From contig JBAZCN010000036.1 in NCBI GenBank assembly GCA_041655035.1, forward strand, positions 1 through 27,444: a DNA stretch of 27,444 nucleotides. Direction: 5' to 3'. Under the pieces are notes generated by a model. It searched no databases and was not told the origin of the DNA. It was given only the letters and a program-made list of their open reading frames with translations. The stretch comes from NAT127 sp041655035 (GTDB lineage Bacteria; Pseudomonadota; Gammaproteobacteria; Pseudomonadales; Porticoccaceae). The first letter of the stretch is position 1, and every line of letters starts with the position of its first letter. Made by a program: the position numbers and the translations under genes. Shown piece after piece: positions 1 through 7,017 of this stretch.

Positions 1-51
1 CCGGCCGTTGTCGACGTCCAGACAGGGGATGATGCGTTTTGCCAGCGCCAT
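1..51 (-). CDS. hisF: HisF, imidazole glycerol phosphate synthase cyclase subunit (N-terminal fragment)
   Basis: Only the first 17 codons are in the window; the gene runs off the left edge. They read MALAKRIIPCLDVDNGR, the characteristic first beta strand of HisF with its conserved K-R-I-I-P-C-L-D-V, including the catalytic Asp region. HisF is the (beta/alpha)8 subunit that uses ammonia from HisH to form imidazole glycerol phosphate and AICAR in histidine synthesis. The ATG is 12 bases after the ribA stop. A good Shine-Dalgarno (GAGGAG, overlapping the ribA stop) lies about 6-9 bases upstream, so co-transcription with ribA is likely. The identification rests on a short but distinctive motif. 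Confidence 0.85.
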   Translation of the reverse strand, partial: MALAKRIIPCLDVDNGR

Positions 52-63
52 ACAGAGATCTCC

Positions 64-663
64 TCAATCGTGTATTTCGTTGAACAGATGGCCGAGCTTG
101 CCGGCCTTGGTGGCCAGGTACCGGGCATTGTGGGGATTGCTGCCCGGCTGCAGCGGCAACCGCTCGACCACATCAAAGCCCATATCCTCCAGCGCCAGCA
201 TCTTGCGCGGGTTGTTGGTCATCAGCCGGACCCGCTTTACCTCGAGGTGATTGAGCATGGATCTACAGATGCTGTAGTCGCGCATGTCGGCGCCAAACCC
301 CAGTTGCTCGTTGGCCTCGACGGTATCGGCGCCGCTGTCCTGGAGATGATAGGCCTTGATCTTGTTGAGCAGGCCGATACCGCGGCCCTCCTGGCGCAGG
401 TAGAGCACCACCCCTCTGCCCTCCGCGGCGATGCGGCGCATGGCGGCCTCCAGTTGCGGCCCGCAATCGCAGCGCATGCTGAACAGGGCATCGCCGGTCA
501 GGCACTCCGAGTGGATGCGTACCAGTACCGGGTTGCCGTCGCCGATATCGCCCATGGTCAGAGCGATATGCTCCTTCTGGGTGACGGGGTCGTCAAAGCC
601 GTGGATATGGAACTCGCCCCACAGGGTCGGCAAGCGGGAGGATTCAACAAAATTCAGGGTCAC
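64..663 (-). CDS. ribA: GTP cyclohydrolase II
   Basis: This enzyme opens the GTP ring to give 2,5-diamino-6-ribosylamino-4-pyrimidinone 5'-phosphate, formate and pyrophosphate, the first step of riboflavin synthesis. The 199 aa match the stand-alone family length (E. coli 196). The zinc ligands are present in HSECLTGDALFSMRCDCG (residues about 51-68, three Cys), followed by LRQEGRGIGLLNKI and the TNNPRK motif near residue 150. The start is GTG: the N-terminus M-T-L-N-F-V-E-S-S-R-L-P-T aligns without gaps to E. coli RibA, and no ATG fits. Its own promoter candidate lies in the 102-base gap from the upstream protease gene. Because the RibB fusion partner in this window lacks the zinc cysteines, this is probably the only active GTP cyclohydrolase II here. 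Confidence 0.97.
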   Translation of the reverse strand: MTLNFVESSRLPTLWGEFHIHGFDDPVTQKEHIALTMGDIGDGNPVLVRIHSECLTGDALFSMRCDCGPQLEAAMRRIAAEGRGVVLYLRQEGRGIGLLNKIKAYHLQDSGADTVEANEQLGFGADMRDYSICRSMLNHLEVKRVRLMTNNPRKMLALEDMGFDVVERLPLQPGSNPHNARYLATKAGKLGHLFNEIHD

Positions 664-692
664 AGTGATTCCGCGTTGGGGGGAAACAGGCT

Positions 693-721
693 ATTTTACC
701 GGGGAAACCTCTGGCGGTAAA
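693..721 (-). promoter_or_regulatory. Candidate sigma70 promoter of ribA(-hisF)
   Basis: On the minus strand TTTACC (-35, positions 721-716, 4/6 to consensus) and TAAAAT (-10, positions 698-693, 5/6) are separated by exactly 17 bases. They lie in the 102-base gap between the protease stop and the ribA GTG. This suggests ribA and hisF can be transcribed independently of the upstream rib operon. The evidence is motif match only. Confidence 0.5.
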
Positions 722-765
722 AGCGCGGCGTTGCACAAAGGGTCAGCCAGGGCCGGATGATACGC

Positions 766-1428
766 TCAAAACTTCTGGCGCAGGACCAGCACACCGCCCT
801 CTTCCTGCATCTCGAGCCGGCTGAGCAGGGAGTTGCCGAGCAGTATCTGCTGTGGATAATCACCGTCCACCACGGCGGCCGGCACCCCGCGAAAACTGAT
901 GCCGCCGATCGACACCCGGTCGAGATCGACCAGGTAGTTGGTCACCACGCCCCCGGCGGTATAGGATTTACCCGGCCGACCGGCGCGGTAGTCGATCCCG
1001 AGACGTTTCGCGTGATGGATGTTCATGGCGATCAACGTGGCGCCGGTATCCACCATCATCTCCACCCGGTGGCCATTGATCTGCCCGGTCACCCGGTAGT
1101 GGCTGTCGATGTCGCGGGGAATGCGCACTTCGCTGCTTTCCGCCGCGGTATAGGTGGCGGCGATCTGCCGGGTCAGAGTCAATACCCGCCGCTGGCCATC
1201 GATCTCCACCTCCGCCTGGCGACTGCTGCTGACCACCAGCTTGACCCCTTCGGGGCTGACCTCGCCCACCTTGAGCACCCGCGCTTCGCCATCGATGACC
1301 AGGATCGCGCGATCGGCGAACAGCCCCCTGACCACCAGCTCCGGCGCGGCCGCCAGTGGGCCGCTGGCGAGGCCCGCCACCGCCAGCAGCAGCCGGATAC
1401 GGCCGGGCCGGCGATGATGCCGCCTCAC
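766..1428 (-). CDS. Secreted retropepsin-like aspartic protease (clan AA, TIGR02281-like)
   Basis: The 220-aa protein begins with a signal peptide: a basic n-region (RRHHRRPGR), a hydrophobic stretch IRLLLAVAGLASGPLAA, then A-P-E as likely cleavage region. The C-terminal half carries the retropepsin fold signature: VDTGATLIAMN with the catalytic Asp at about residue 127, a YTAGGVV flap-like segment, and the ILLGNSLL element near residue 198. Such single-domain proteases act as dimers; a periplasmic site is inferred from the signal peptide and the substrate is unknown. I chose the GTG at 1428 because it overlaps the pgpA stop (GTGA) and puts the signal peptide at the N-terminus. The longer frame to 1632 only reads through pgpA. 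It sits between pgpA and ribA, an unusual place with no evident link to riboflavin. Confidence 0.85.
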   Translation of the reverse strand: MRRHHRRPGRIRLLLAVAGLASGPLAAAPELVVRGLFADRAILVIDGEARVLKVGEVSPEGVKLVVSSSRQAEVEIDGQRRVLTLTRQIAATYTAAESSEVRIPRDIDSHYRVTGQINGHRVEMMVDTGATLIAMNIHHAKRLGIDYRAGRPGKSYTAGGVVTNYLVDLDRVSIGGISFRGVPAAVVDGDYPQQILLGNSLLSRLEMQEEGGVLVLRQKF

Positions 1429-1931
1429 TGGAGTGCGCCCTCGACCAGCCACAGCACCAGCCAGGTCAACGCGCCGGCCAGCAGATCGTCGAGCATGATG
1501 CCAAGCCCCCCCGGCACACGCCGGTCCAGCCAACTGATCGGCCAGGGCTTGACGATATCGAACAGCCGGAACAACGCGAACCCCGCCACCATCCACGGCC
1601 AGGTGGCGGGAAAGGTCGCCATCGCCAGCCACACCCCGGCGATCTCGTCGAGCACGATGCCGCCGTGGTCATGGACCCCGAGCCTGTCCGCGGCACGGCC
1701 ACAGATCCAGGTACCGGCGACGACGGTAGCCGCCAGCACCAGCAGATAGAACGGCAACGGCAACAGGGCGAGAAGCGGAAAAGCCAGCATGGCCAGCAGG
1801 CTGCCGGCGGTACCGGGCGCCTTGGGAGACAACCCGCTGCCGAAGCCAAAGGCCAGCAGCAACACCGGGTCCCTCAGCAGTTGGCCGAACGTTGGCCGCG
1901 GCAGCGCAACGGCTTGCTCAGAAATGGGCAT
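1425..1931 (-). CDS. pgpA: Phosphatidylglycerophosphatase A
   Basis: This membrane enzyme removes the phosphate from phosphatidylglycerol phosphate to make phosphatidylglycerol. The 168 aa carry the family motifs in order: GFGSGLSPKAPGTAGSL (about 29-45), HDHGGIVLDEIAGVW (about 87-101), LFDIVKPWP (about 123-131) and GGLGIMLDDLLAG (about 141-153). Hydrophobic segments lie between them, as expected for a multi-span inner-membrane protein. The start overlaps the end of thiL by 14 bases, the classical thiL-pgpA arrangement, and the stop overlaps the next gene's GTG. Translational coupling with both neighbours is likely. Confidence 0.96.
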   Translation of the reverse strand: MPISEQAVALPRPTFGQLLRDPVLLLAFGFGSGLSPKAPGTAGSLLAMLAFPLLALLPLPFYLLVLAATVVAGTWICGRAADRLGVHDHGGIVLDEIAGVWLAMATFPATWPWMVAGFALFRLFDIVKPWPISWLDRRVPGGLGIMLDDLLAGALTWLVLWLVEGALQ

Positions 1932-2871
1932 AACCGGCTCGCTCCAGCGTCAGGGCGGCGCCCTGCTCATCCACGCAAACGACGCCCTGGCCGTCGACCA
2001 TGGCACCGATCCGGGTAACCCGGTGGCCGTGGGCGGCGAGCACCTGCTCCATCGCCCCGGCCCGTGATGGCGGCACGGTAAAGCACAGCTCGAAATCCTC
2101 GCCACCGGTCAGCGCCCACTGCCGCGCGGTGTCGATGCCGTAGGCGGCCACCAGGGCCGCCGACAGCGGCAGTGAGGCTACCTCGACCCGGCAGGCGAGC
2201 CCGCTGGCGACGGCGATATGACCGACATCCTGGGCCAGGCCGTCGGAGACATCGAGGGCGGCGGAGGCGAACTCCCTCAACAGCCGGCCCGCGGCGAGCC
2301 GCGGCTCCGGCCTCCAGAAGCGCTCGGCCAGTTCGCCACCACCGCTGCCGTCGGCCGCCAGAGCCGCCAGCGCCCCGCGGGAATCACCGAGAGTGCCGGT
2401 GACATAGAGATAGTCGCCGGCACTGGCGCCGCTCCGCGTCAAGGCCTGGCCGCGCGGCACCGCACCCATGGCAGTGATGGTGATCGCCAGCGGGCCGCGT
2501 GTGGTATCGCCTCCGACCAGCGGGCAGGCGAAGCGTTCGGCGTCGGCGGCCAGGCCCCGGCTGAAGGCATCGAGCCAGGCCTCGTCGGCGGCGGGCAGGG
2601 TCAGCGCCAGCAAAAAGCCGAGGGGGTCGGCGCCCATCGCGGCGAGATCGCTGAGGTTGAGCCGCAGGGCGCGGCCGGCCAGGGCCCCGGGCTCGCAGCC
2701 GGGCTGAAAGTGGATGCCCTCGACCAGGGTATCGACGGTGACCGCCAGCCGACACCCCGGCGGCGGATCGATCAAGGCGCAATCGTCGCCGACGCCGAGC
2801 ACCAGATGATCGCTGCCGCCGCCGAGACCGGCAAAGTACCGGCGGATCAACGCGAATTCCCGGATGGCCAT
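1918..2871 (-). CDS. thiL: Thiamine-monophosphate kinase
   Basis: ThiL phosphorylates thiamine monophosphate to thiamine pyrophosphate with ATP. The 317 aa show the PurM/ThiL-superfamily motifs: VGDDCAL (about 27-33), VTVDTLVEGIHF (about 44-55), NLSDLAAMGA (about 72-81) for Mg-nucleotide binding, VGGDTTRG (about 118-125), LDVSDGLAQDVGHIA (about 206-220) and TGGEDFELCF (about 255-264). It starts with ATG 12 bases after nusB and overlaps pgpA by 14 bases. The nusB-thiL-pgpA order is conserved from E. coli to Pseudomonas. All catalytic acidic residues I can recognise are intact. Confidence 0.97.
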   Translation of the reverse strand: MAIREFALIRRYFAGLGGGSDHLVLGVGDDCALIDPPPGCRLAVTVDTLVEGIHFQPGCEPGALAGRALRLNLSDLAAMGADPLGFLLALTLPAADEAWLDAFSRGLAADAERFACPLVGGDTTRGPLAITITAMGAVPRGQALTRSGASAGDYLYVTGTLGDSRGALAALAADGSGGGELAERFWRPEPRLAAGRLLREFASAALDVSDGLAQDVGHIAVASGLACRVEVASLPLSAALVAAYGIDTARQWALTGGEDFELCFTVPPSRAGAMEQVLAAHGHRVTRIGAMVDGQGVVCVDEQGAALTLERAGYAHF

Positions 2872-2883
2872 GGCCCGCTGCGC

Positions 2884-3330
2884 TCAGGCTCCGGACCGGG
2901 CGGCGCGAATTTCCGGCTGGCGGCTGCCGGCGGCCACCTTGTCGAGGACCCCGTTGATGTACTTGTGGGCCTCGGTGGGGCCAAAGGATTTGGCCAGGTT
3001 CACCGCTTCGTTGATGGCCACCTTGTAGGGCACGTCGATACGGAACAGCAACTCGTAGGTACCGATGCGCAGGACCGCGAGCGACACCGGATCGAGATCG
3101 CTCAGGGCGCGATCGAGAAAGGGGGCGAAGCGCTGGTCGAGTTCGCCCAACTTGTGAGGGATACCGTGGAGCAGCTCGCGGAAAAAGCCGGTATCCACTT
3201 TATCCATGCGATTGTCGGTGAAGAACTCCGCCTCGATGACGGCGATGTCGGTACCGCTGAGCTGCCACTGGTACAGGGCCTGGACCAGCAGGGTGCGTGC
3301 CTTTTTGCGGTTCGACGGCTTGGTGGGCAC
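2884..3330 (-). CDS. nusB: Transcription antitermination protein NusB
   Basis: NusB binds boxA RNA with S10 (NusE) in rRNA antitermination complexes. The 148 aa include the RKKARTLLVQALYQWQLSG N-terminal helix and the family hallmark around VSLAVLRIGTYELLF, followed by VPYKVAINEAVNLAKSFG and KYINGVLDKVA. The start is GTG (VPTKPSNRKKAR); a GAGG sequence that overlaps the end of ribH lies about 9 bases upstream. It follows ribH by 6 bases, as in most proteobacteria. The tail after residue 135 is basic and unconserved, which is common in the family. Confidence 0.96.
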   Translation of the reverse strand: MPTKPSNRKKARTLLVQALYQWQLSGTDIAVIEAEFFTDNRMDKVDTGFFRELLHGIPHKLGELDQRFAPFLDRALSDLDPVSLAVLRIGTYELLFRIDVPYKVAINEAVNLAKSFGPTEAHKYINGVLDKVAAGSRQPEIRAARSGA

Positions 3331-3336
3331 GTATGG

Positions 3337-3810
3337 TTACCTCACCTTTTTTAGTAGTGACAGCATCTCGAGCACGGTCAGGGCCGCTTCCTCGCCTTTG
3401 TTTTCACGATCATCGCCGGAGCGCGCCCGGGCCTGGGCAAGGTCGTCGCAGGTCAGCAGGCCGAAGCCCACCGGTATTCCCCTGTCGAGGGATACCTGGC
3501 CGAGCCCGCGGGTGCATTCGTTGCACACGTAGTCGAAATGGGGAGTATCGCCGCGGATGACGCAGCCCAAGGCGATGATGCCGTCGATACGCCCGGTGTT
3601 GGCGGCCTTCTGCGCCGCCAGCGGCAGCTCGAAGGCGCCCGGCACGCGGAGCACCAGGATATTGTCATCGGTGACGCCCTGGCGCTCGAGCGCCGCCAGC
3701 GCCCCGCGCAACAGACTGTCGGTGATCTCGCCGTTCCAGCGACTGGCGACGATGGCGAGTTTGGCGTCGCCAGCCTCGTAACTGCCCTCGATGGGCCTGA
3801 ACTTGCTCAT
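3337..3810 (-). CDS. ribH: 6,7-dimethyl-8-ribityllumazine synthase
   Basis: Lumazine synthase condenses 5-amino-6-ribitylaminouracil with 3,4-dihydroxy-2-butanone 4-phosphate, the penultimate step to riboflavin. The 157 aa match the family length (E. coli 156). Visible motifs are VASRWNGEITDSLLRGA (substrate-binding Trp and Asn, about 22-38), RVPGAFELPLAA (about 55-66), and GCVIRGDTPHFDYVCNE (about 82-98), which holds the catalytic His. A RSGDDRENKGEEAA segment near the C-terminus is also typical. The gene starts at ATG 34 bases after ribB and is followed almost directly by nusB. Confidence 0.97.
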   Translation of the reverse strand: MSKFRPIEGSYEAGDAKLAIVASRWNGEITDSLLRGALAALERQGVTDDNILVLRVPGAFELPLAAQKAANTGRIDGIIALGCVIRGDTPHFDYVCNECTRGLGQVSLDRGIPVGFGLLTCDDLAQARARSGDDRENKGEEAALTVLEMLSLLKKVR

Positions 3811-3844
3811 GATGCTACCTGGACTGTCTGCTGTTGGTGTGGAA

Positions 3845-4975
3845 CTAGCGCTCGGCGGTGACGTATTCCACCACTTCGAGATCGAAGCCGGAAAGGCCCG
3901 CGTACTTGATCGGCGGGCCCATCAGGCGGATTTTCTGTACGCCGATGTCGCGCAGGATCTGCGAGCCCACCCCGACCTGCTGGAACTGGATCTGTTCGGA
4001 GCCCGGCTGGGATTGCTTGATGCGCTCGCCGAAGACGTCTTCGAGGTTCTCCTCCACCGCCCGGCCGCTGAGTGCGGTTTCGGCATTGATGATGATCACC
4101 ACACCGCTGTCCGCCCGCGCCAGCTGGTCCATCGCCTTGTGAAAGGTCCAGCGCGGATACTTGTCCTTGCCGGGCTCGACCAGGGTCAGAAAATCCCGCA
4201 GCTGGCTTGGGATATGGACCCTTACCAGGGTCGGCGACTCGGGGCGGACCACGCCCTTGACCAGCGCGTGATGGTATTCGTCCCGGGCCTCATCATGGTA
4301 GGTGCGCAGCTCGAAGTGGCCGTATTCGGTCTCGATCTCGCGCAGCTTGACACACTCCACGGTTTTTTCGTGGGCGATGCGGTGGTGGATCAGGTCGGCG
4401 ATGGTGCCGATCTTGATGCCGTGCTGATGGGCGAATGTCTCGAGATCGGGGCGGCGCGCCATGGAGCCATCGTCGTTGAGCACTTCGCAGATCACCGACG
4501 CCGGCTCGTAGCCCGCCAGTCGCGCCAGATCGCAACCGGCCTCGGTGTGGCCGGCGCGGCTCAGCACCCCGCCGGGCTGCGCCATCAGCGGAAAAATGTG
4601 GCCGGGCTGGACGATATCCCGCGGCGAAGCGTTGGGAGCGACGGCGGCCTGCACGGTGCGCGCCCGGTCGGCAGCGGAAATCCCGGTGGAGACGCCTTCC
4701 GCGGCTTCGATCGACACGGTGAAATTGGTGCCGTAGGAGGAACTGTTGTCGCCCACCATCAGCGGCAGATTGAGCTGCTTGCAGCGCTCGCGGGACAGGG
4801 TCAGGCAGATCAGGCCCCGGGCGTGCTTGGCCATGAAATTGATATCCTCGGGGCGCACCCGGGACGCGGCCATGATCAGGTCGCCTTCGTTCTCGCGGTC
4901 CTCGTCATCCATCAGGATGACCATCCGGCCTTCGCGGATGTCCGCGATCAACTCCTCGATACTGTTGAGCTTCAT
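3845..4975 (-). CDS. ribB: 3,4-dihydroxy-2-butanone-4-phosphate synthase with degenerate GTP cyclohydrolase II-like C-terminal domain (RibBX type)
   Basis: Residues about 1-200 form an intact DHBP synthase, which makes the four-carbon unit for riboflavin from ribulose 5-phosphate. They contain DDEDRENEGDLIMAAS (metal-binding acidic loop, about 23-38), RGLICLTLSRERC (about 53-65) and GHIFPLMAQPGGVLSRAGHTEA (about 125-146). Residues about 205-376 align in position with the GTP cyclohydrolase II half of RibBA fusions, but the three-Cys zinc site is gone: the region reads HIPSQLRDFLTLVEPGKDK, and the RQEGRG loop is also missing. This matches the known proteobacterial RibBX variant, in which the second domain is not a cyclohydrolase. 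A separate active ribA is present at 64-663. It may be annotated ribBA by automatic pipelines; that would be misleading. Confidence 0.93.
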   Translation of the reverse strand: MKLNSIEELIADIREGRMVILMDDEDRENEGDLIMAASRVRPEDINFMAKHARGLICLTLSRERCKQLNLPLMVGDNSSSYGTNFTVSIEAAEGVSTGISAADRARTVQAAVAPNASPRDIVQPGHIFPLMAQPGGVLSRAGHTEAGCDLARLAGYEPASVICEVLNDDGSMARRPDLETFAHQHGIKIGTIADLIHHRIAHEKTVECVKLREIETEYGHFELRTYHDEARDEYHHALVKGVVRPESPTLVRVHIPSQLRDFLTLVEPGKDKYPRWTFHKAMDQLARADSGVVIIINAETALSGRAVEENLEDVFGERIKQSQPGSEQIQFQQVGVGSQILRDIGVQKIRLMGPPIKYAGLSGFDLEVVEYVTAER

Positions 4976-5033
4976 AGCTTACTCTCTGGGCCGCGGCAGA
5001 CGCGGAAATTCGGCAAAGATGAAAAGGGCGGCG

Positions 5034-5042
5034 ATTTTACCA
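5034..5042 (-). promoter_or_regulatory. Candidate extended -10 promoter of ribB-ribH-nusB
   Basis: The minus strand reads TGGTAAAAT, an extended -10 (TGn) joined to a 5/6 -10 hexamer, 59 bases before the ribB start. No convincing -35 is seen. A GC-rich hairpin (GGCGGGTGGG / CCCACCGCC, 5048-5068, one bulge) lies just upstream. I found no FMN riboswitch consensus (GGGGTGAAA...CCCACCGGCGG) in either strand of 4976-5283. Confidence 0.4.
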
Positions 5043-5080
5043 TAAGCGGCGGGTGGGCACCCACCGCCGGGGGCCGCCTG

Positions 5081-5264
5081 CAGGGCAATCGCATGAAGAT
5101 CGAAGGTACCGCGACACGGTGAGTCCGCGGCCCTGGAAAAGCCTTTCGAGACCATCAGCGCCAGTGATGGCGCTGATCGAGCCCCCAGGGATGGGTTTAC
5201 GGCGTGTCTCGAAAGGCTTTTCCAGGGTTGCGGAGTACCAAATGGCCTTCATGCGATTGCCCTG
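5081..5264. repeat. Nested palindromic intergenic repeat, copy 1
   Basis: The 308-base gap between ribE and ribB holds a 184-base element with three nested inverted repeats. The outer arms are 18 perfect bases (5081-5098 and 5247-5264, beginning CAGGGCAATCGC). The middle arms are 22 perfect bases (5131-5152 and 5206-5227, ending TTTCGAGAC on the left), extendable to 29 with two G-U compatible pairs. The inner hairpin is 10 bases with a GTGA loop (5154-5163 and 5168-5177). The middle arms, the left inner-hairpin arm and the spacer (ATGGGTT, ACGGC) recur in copy 2 at 10845-11023. It carries no convincing gene. It looks like a dispersed palindromic or MITE-like element, or a structured RNA; which one cannot be decided from two copies. 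Confidence 0.85.
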
Positions 5265-5283
5265 GGCCCGCCTGTGCCGACGG

Positions 5284-5892
5284 TCAGGCCTGCGCCGCCT
5301 TGTCGCCGAGCAGCAACCGCTCGAGATAACGGGCGATCACGTCGACTTCGATATTGACCCTGGTGCCCGTCCGGTAACCGCCAATCACGGTCATCGCCAG
5401 GGTATGGGGCACTATATTGATTTCGAACTCGGCGCCCTCGACCCTGTTGATGGTGAGGCTGACGCCATCGACCGCCACCGAGCCTTTGTGCGCGATATAG
5501 CGCGCCAGCGGCGCCGGCACCCGCACTCGAAAACGCTCGGAGCGGGCGTCCCCATGGCGCTCCAGCACCTCGCCGATACCGTCGACATGCCCCGACACGA
5601 TATGGCCGCCGAGACGGGTTTCCGGCGTCAAGGCGCGCTCCAGATTGACCCGGTCAGCCGCCCGCCAGTGTTGGGCCGTGGTGAGGGCCAGGGTCTCCCT
5701 GGAAACATCGGCGACGAAGCCGTCGCCGGGCAGCTCCACCACCGTCAGACAGACACCATTGACCGCGATGCTGTCGCCGAGTCGGACATCGCCGATAGCG
5801 AGCGCGCCGGTATCCACGGCAACCCGCAGGTCGCCGCCGCGAGGCTCGATCCGGGCAATGGCGCCCTGGGCTTCGATTATTCCGGTAAACAT
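5284..5892 (-). CDS. ribE: Riboflavin synthase alpha subunit
   Basis: This enzyme dismutates two molecules of 6,7-dimethyl-8-ribityllumazine to riboflavin (E. coli name ribC). The 202 aa contain the two lumazine-binding repeats expected. The first starts MFTGIIEAQG with DSIAVNGVCLTVV and FVADVSRETL. The second starts about residue 97 with IVSGHVDGIGEV, GSVAVDGVSLTIN and NIVPHTLAMT. The N-terminal MFTG and the Cys in NGVCLTV, typical of active trimeric enzymes, are present. The ATG follows the ribD stop with no gap, so the two are translationally linked. The C-terminus is followed by the palindromic repeat that separates it from ribB. Confidence 0.96.
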   Translation of the reverse strand: MFTGIIEAQGAIARIEPRGGDLRVAVDTGALAIGDVRLGDSIAVNGVCLTVVELPGDGFVADVSRETLALTTAQHWRAADRVNLERALTPETRLGGHIVSGHVDGIGEVLERHGDARSERFRVRVPAPLARYIAHKGSVAVDGVSLTINRVEGAEFEINIVPHTLAMTVIGGYRTGTRVNIEVDVIARYLERLLLGDKAAQA

Positions 5893-7017
5893 CTACTTTC
5901 CTCCTGGCACTGCGGTGATACGCCAGTCGTCGCCGACGGCACAGATTTCGGTAATGGTCAGGCCGATGCTGTCGCCCATGGCGTCGAGCGGCAGGGTCAG
6001 CAGCGGGCGGGCGTTGCTGCCCATCAGTTTGGGCGCCATGTAGACCACCAGGCGATCGGCCAACCCGGCGGCGACAAAAGCCCCGGCCAGTTCCGCTCCG
6101 GCCTCCACCAGCACCTCGCTGCACTCGCGGCGCGCCAGCTCGCGCAGCAGAGCCGTGAGGTCCACGCCACCGGCAGCGGCGCCGAAGGCCTGCAATTCGG
6201 GAGCATTGGGTGCCCCGCTGAAGTCCACCTGCCGATCGGCATAACGGGTGGCGATCAGCACCGGCCCCGGCAGCTGCAACAGCCGCGCCGCGGCCGGTGT
6301 GCGCAGCGCGCTGTCGACGATTACCCGCAGCGGCGGCTGGCGGGCGATATCCTCGCCGTTGTCGAGGCCGAGTTCGCCGGCGCGCACGGTGAGCGCGGGG
6401 TCGTCCCGCAGCACGGTGCCCACTCCAGTGATCACCGCATCGCTCGCCGCCCGCAGTCGCTGAACGTCGCGGCGCGCGGCCGGGCCGGTGATCCACTGGC
6501 TTTCGCCGCTGGCCATGGCGGTGCGGCCATCGACGCTCATCGCCAGCTTCACCGTGACCCTCGGCAGGCCACTTTCGCAGCGCTTGATAAACCCGGGATT
6601 GAGGGCGCGGGCCTCGGCCTCGAGCAGCGGGCCGCGCACCGCGACGCCCACCGCCCGCAGGCTGTCGAGACCACCGCTGGCGGCGCGGTGAGGGTCGGCC
6701 ATCGCGTAGACCAGCTCACTGATGCCAGCGGCGATCAGTGCCTGTGAACAGGGGCCGGTGCGCCCCTGGTGATTGCACGGTTCGAGGGTGACATAGGCGG
6801 TCGCGCCCCGGGCGCTGGCGCCGGCTACGGCAAGGGCATTGATTTCGGCGTGTGGTTCCCCGGCGCGGTGGTGGTAGCCCTCGGCAACCACCCTGCCATC
6901 GCGGGCGATCACACACCCGACCCGGGGATTGGGCCGCGCCGTGTACCAGCCCCGGCGGGCCAGGCCGAGCGCCATGGCCATGCAGTGTCGATCGAAGGTG
7001 CTGAACACCGGGCTCAC
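5893..7017 (-). CDS. ribD: Bifunctional pyrimidine deaminase/reductase RibD
   Basis: RibD carries out the second and third steps of riboflavin synthesis: deamination of the pyrimidine ring, then NADPH-dependent reduction of the ribosyl side chain. The 374-aa protein has an N-terminal cytidine-deaminase-like domain with the zinc site HAE (about 56-58) and PCNHQGRTGPC (about 80-90). The usual Pro before the last Pro-Cys is Gly here. From about residue 150 comes the reductase domain with VKLAMSVDGRTA, GESQWITG and GVGTVLRDDPALTVR. The start is GTG, overlapping the nrdR stop as GTGA; the protein then begins SPVFSTFDRHCMAMAL as expected. Next downstream is ribE with no gap. Confidence 0.97.
   Translation of the reverse strand: MSPVFSTFDRHCMAMALGLARRGWYTARPNPRVGCVIARDGRVVAEGYHHRAGEPHAEINALAVAGASARGATAYVTLEPCNHQGRTGPCSQALIAAGISELVYAMADPHRAASGGLDSLRAVGVAVRGPLLEAEARALNPGFIKRCESGLPRVTVKLAMSVDGRTAMASGESQWITGPAARRDVQRLRAASDAVITGVGTVLRDDPALTVRAGELGLDNGEDIARQPPLRVIVDSALRTPAAARLLQLPGPVLIATRYADRQVDFSGAPNAPELQAFGAAAGGVDLTALLRELARRECSEVLVEAGAELAGAFVAAGLADRLVVYMAPKLMGSNARPLLTLPLDAMGDSIGLTITEICAVGDDWRITAVPGGK

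Noticed and set aside
1425..1632. Extended N-terminus of the aspartic protease (start at 1632)
   Set aside because: The extra 68 residues lie fully within pgpA in another frame and would bury the signal peptide; the GTG at 1428 is the natural start.
5037..5252. A 71-codon minus-strand frame inside the ribE-ribB gap
   Set aside because: It is the translation of the palindromic repeat itself; a partly similar frame in copy 2 reflects repeat homology, not a conserved protein.
3791..6747. Long plus-strand frames (443 and 564 codons) opposite ribB, ribE and ribD
   Set aside because: They are reverse-frame shadows of well-identified rib genes and show no family motifs or ribosome sites.
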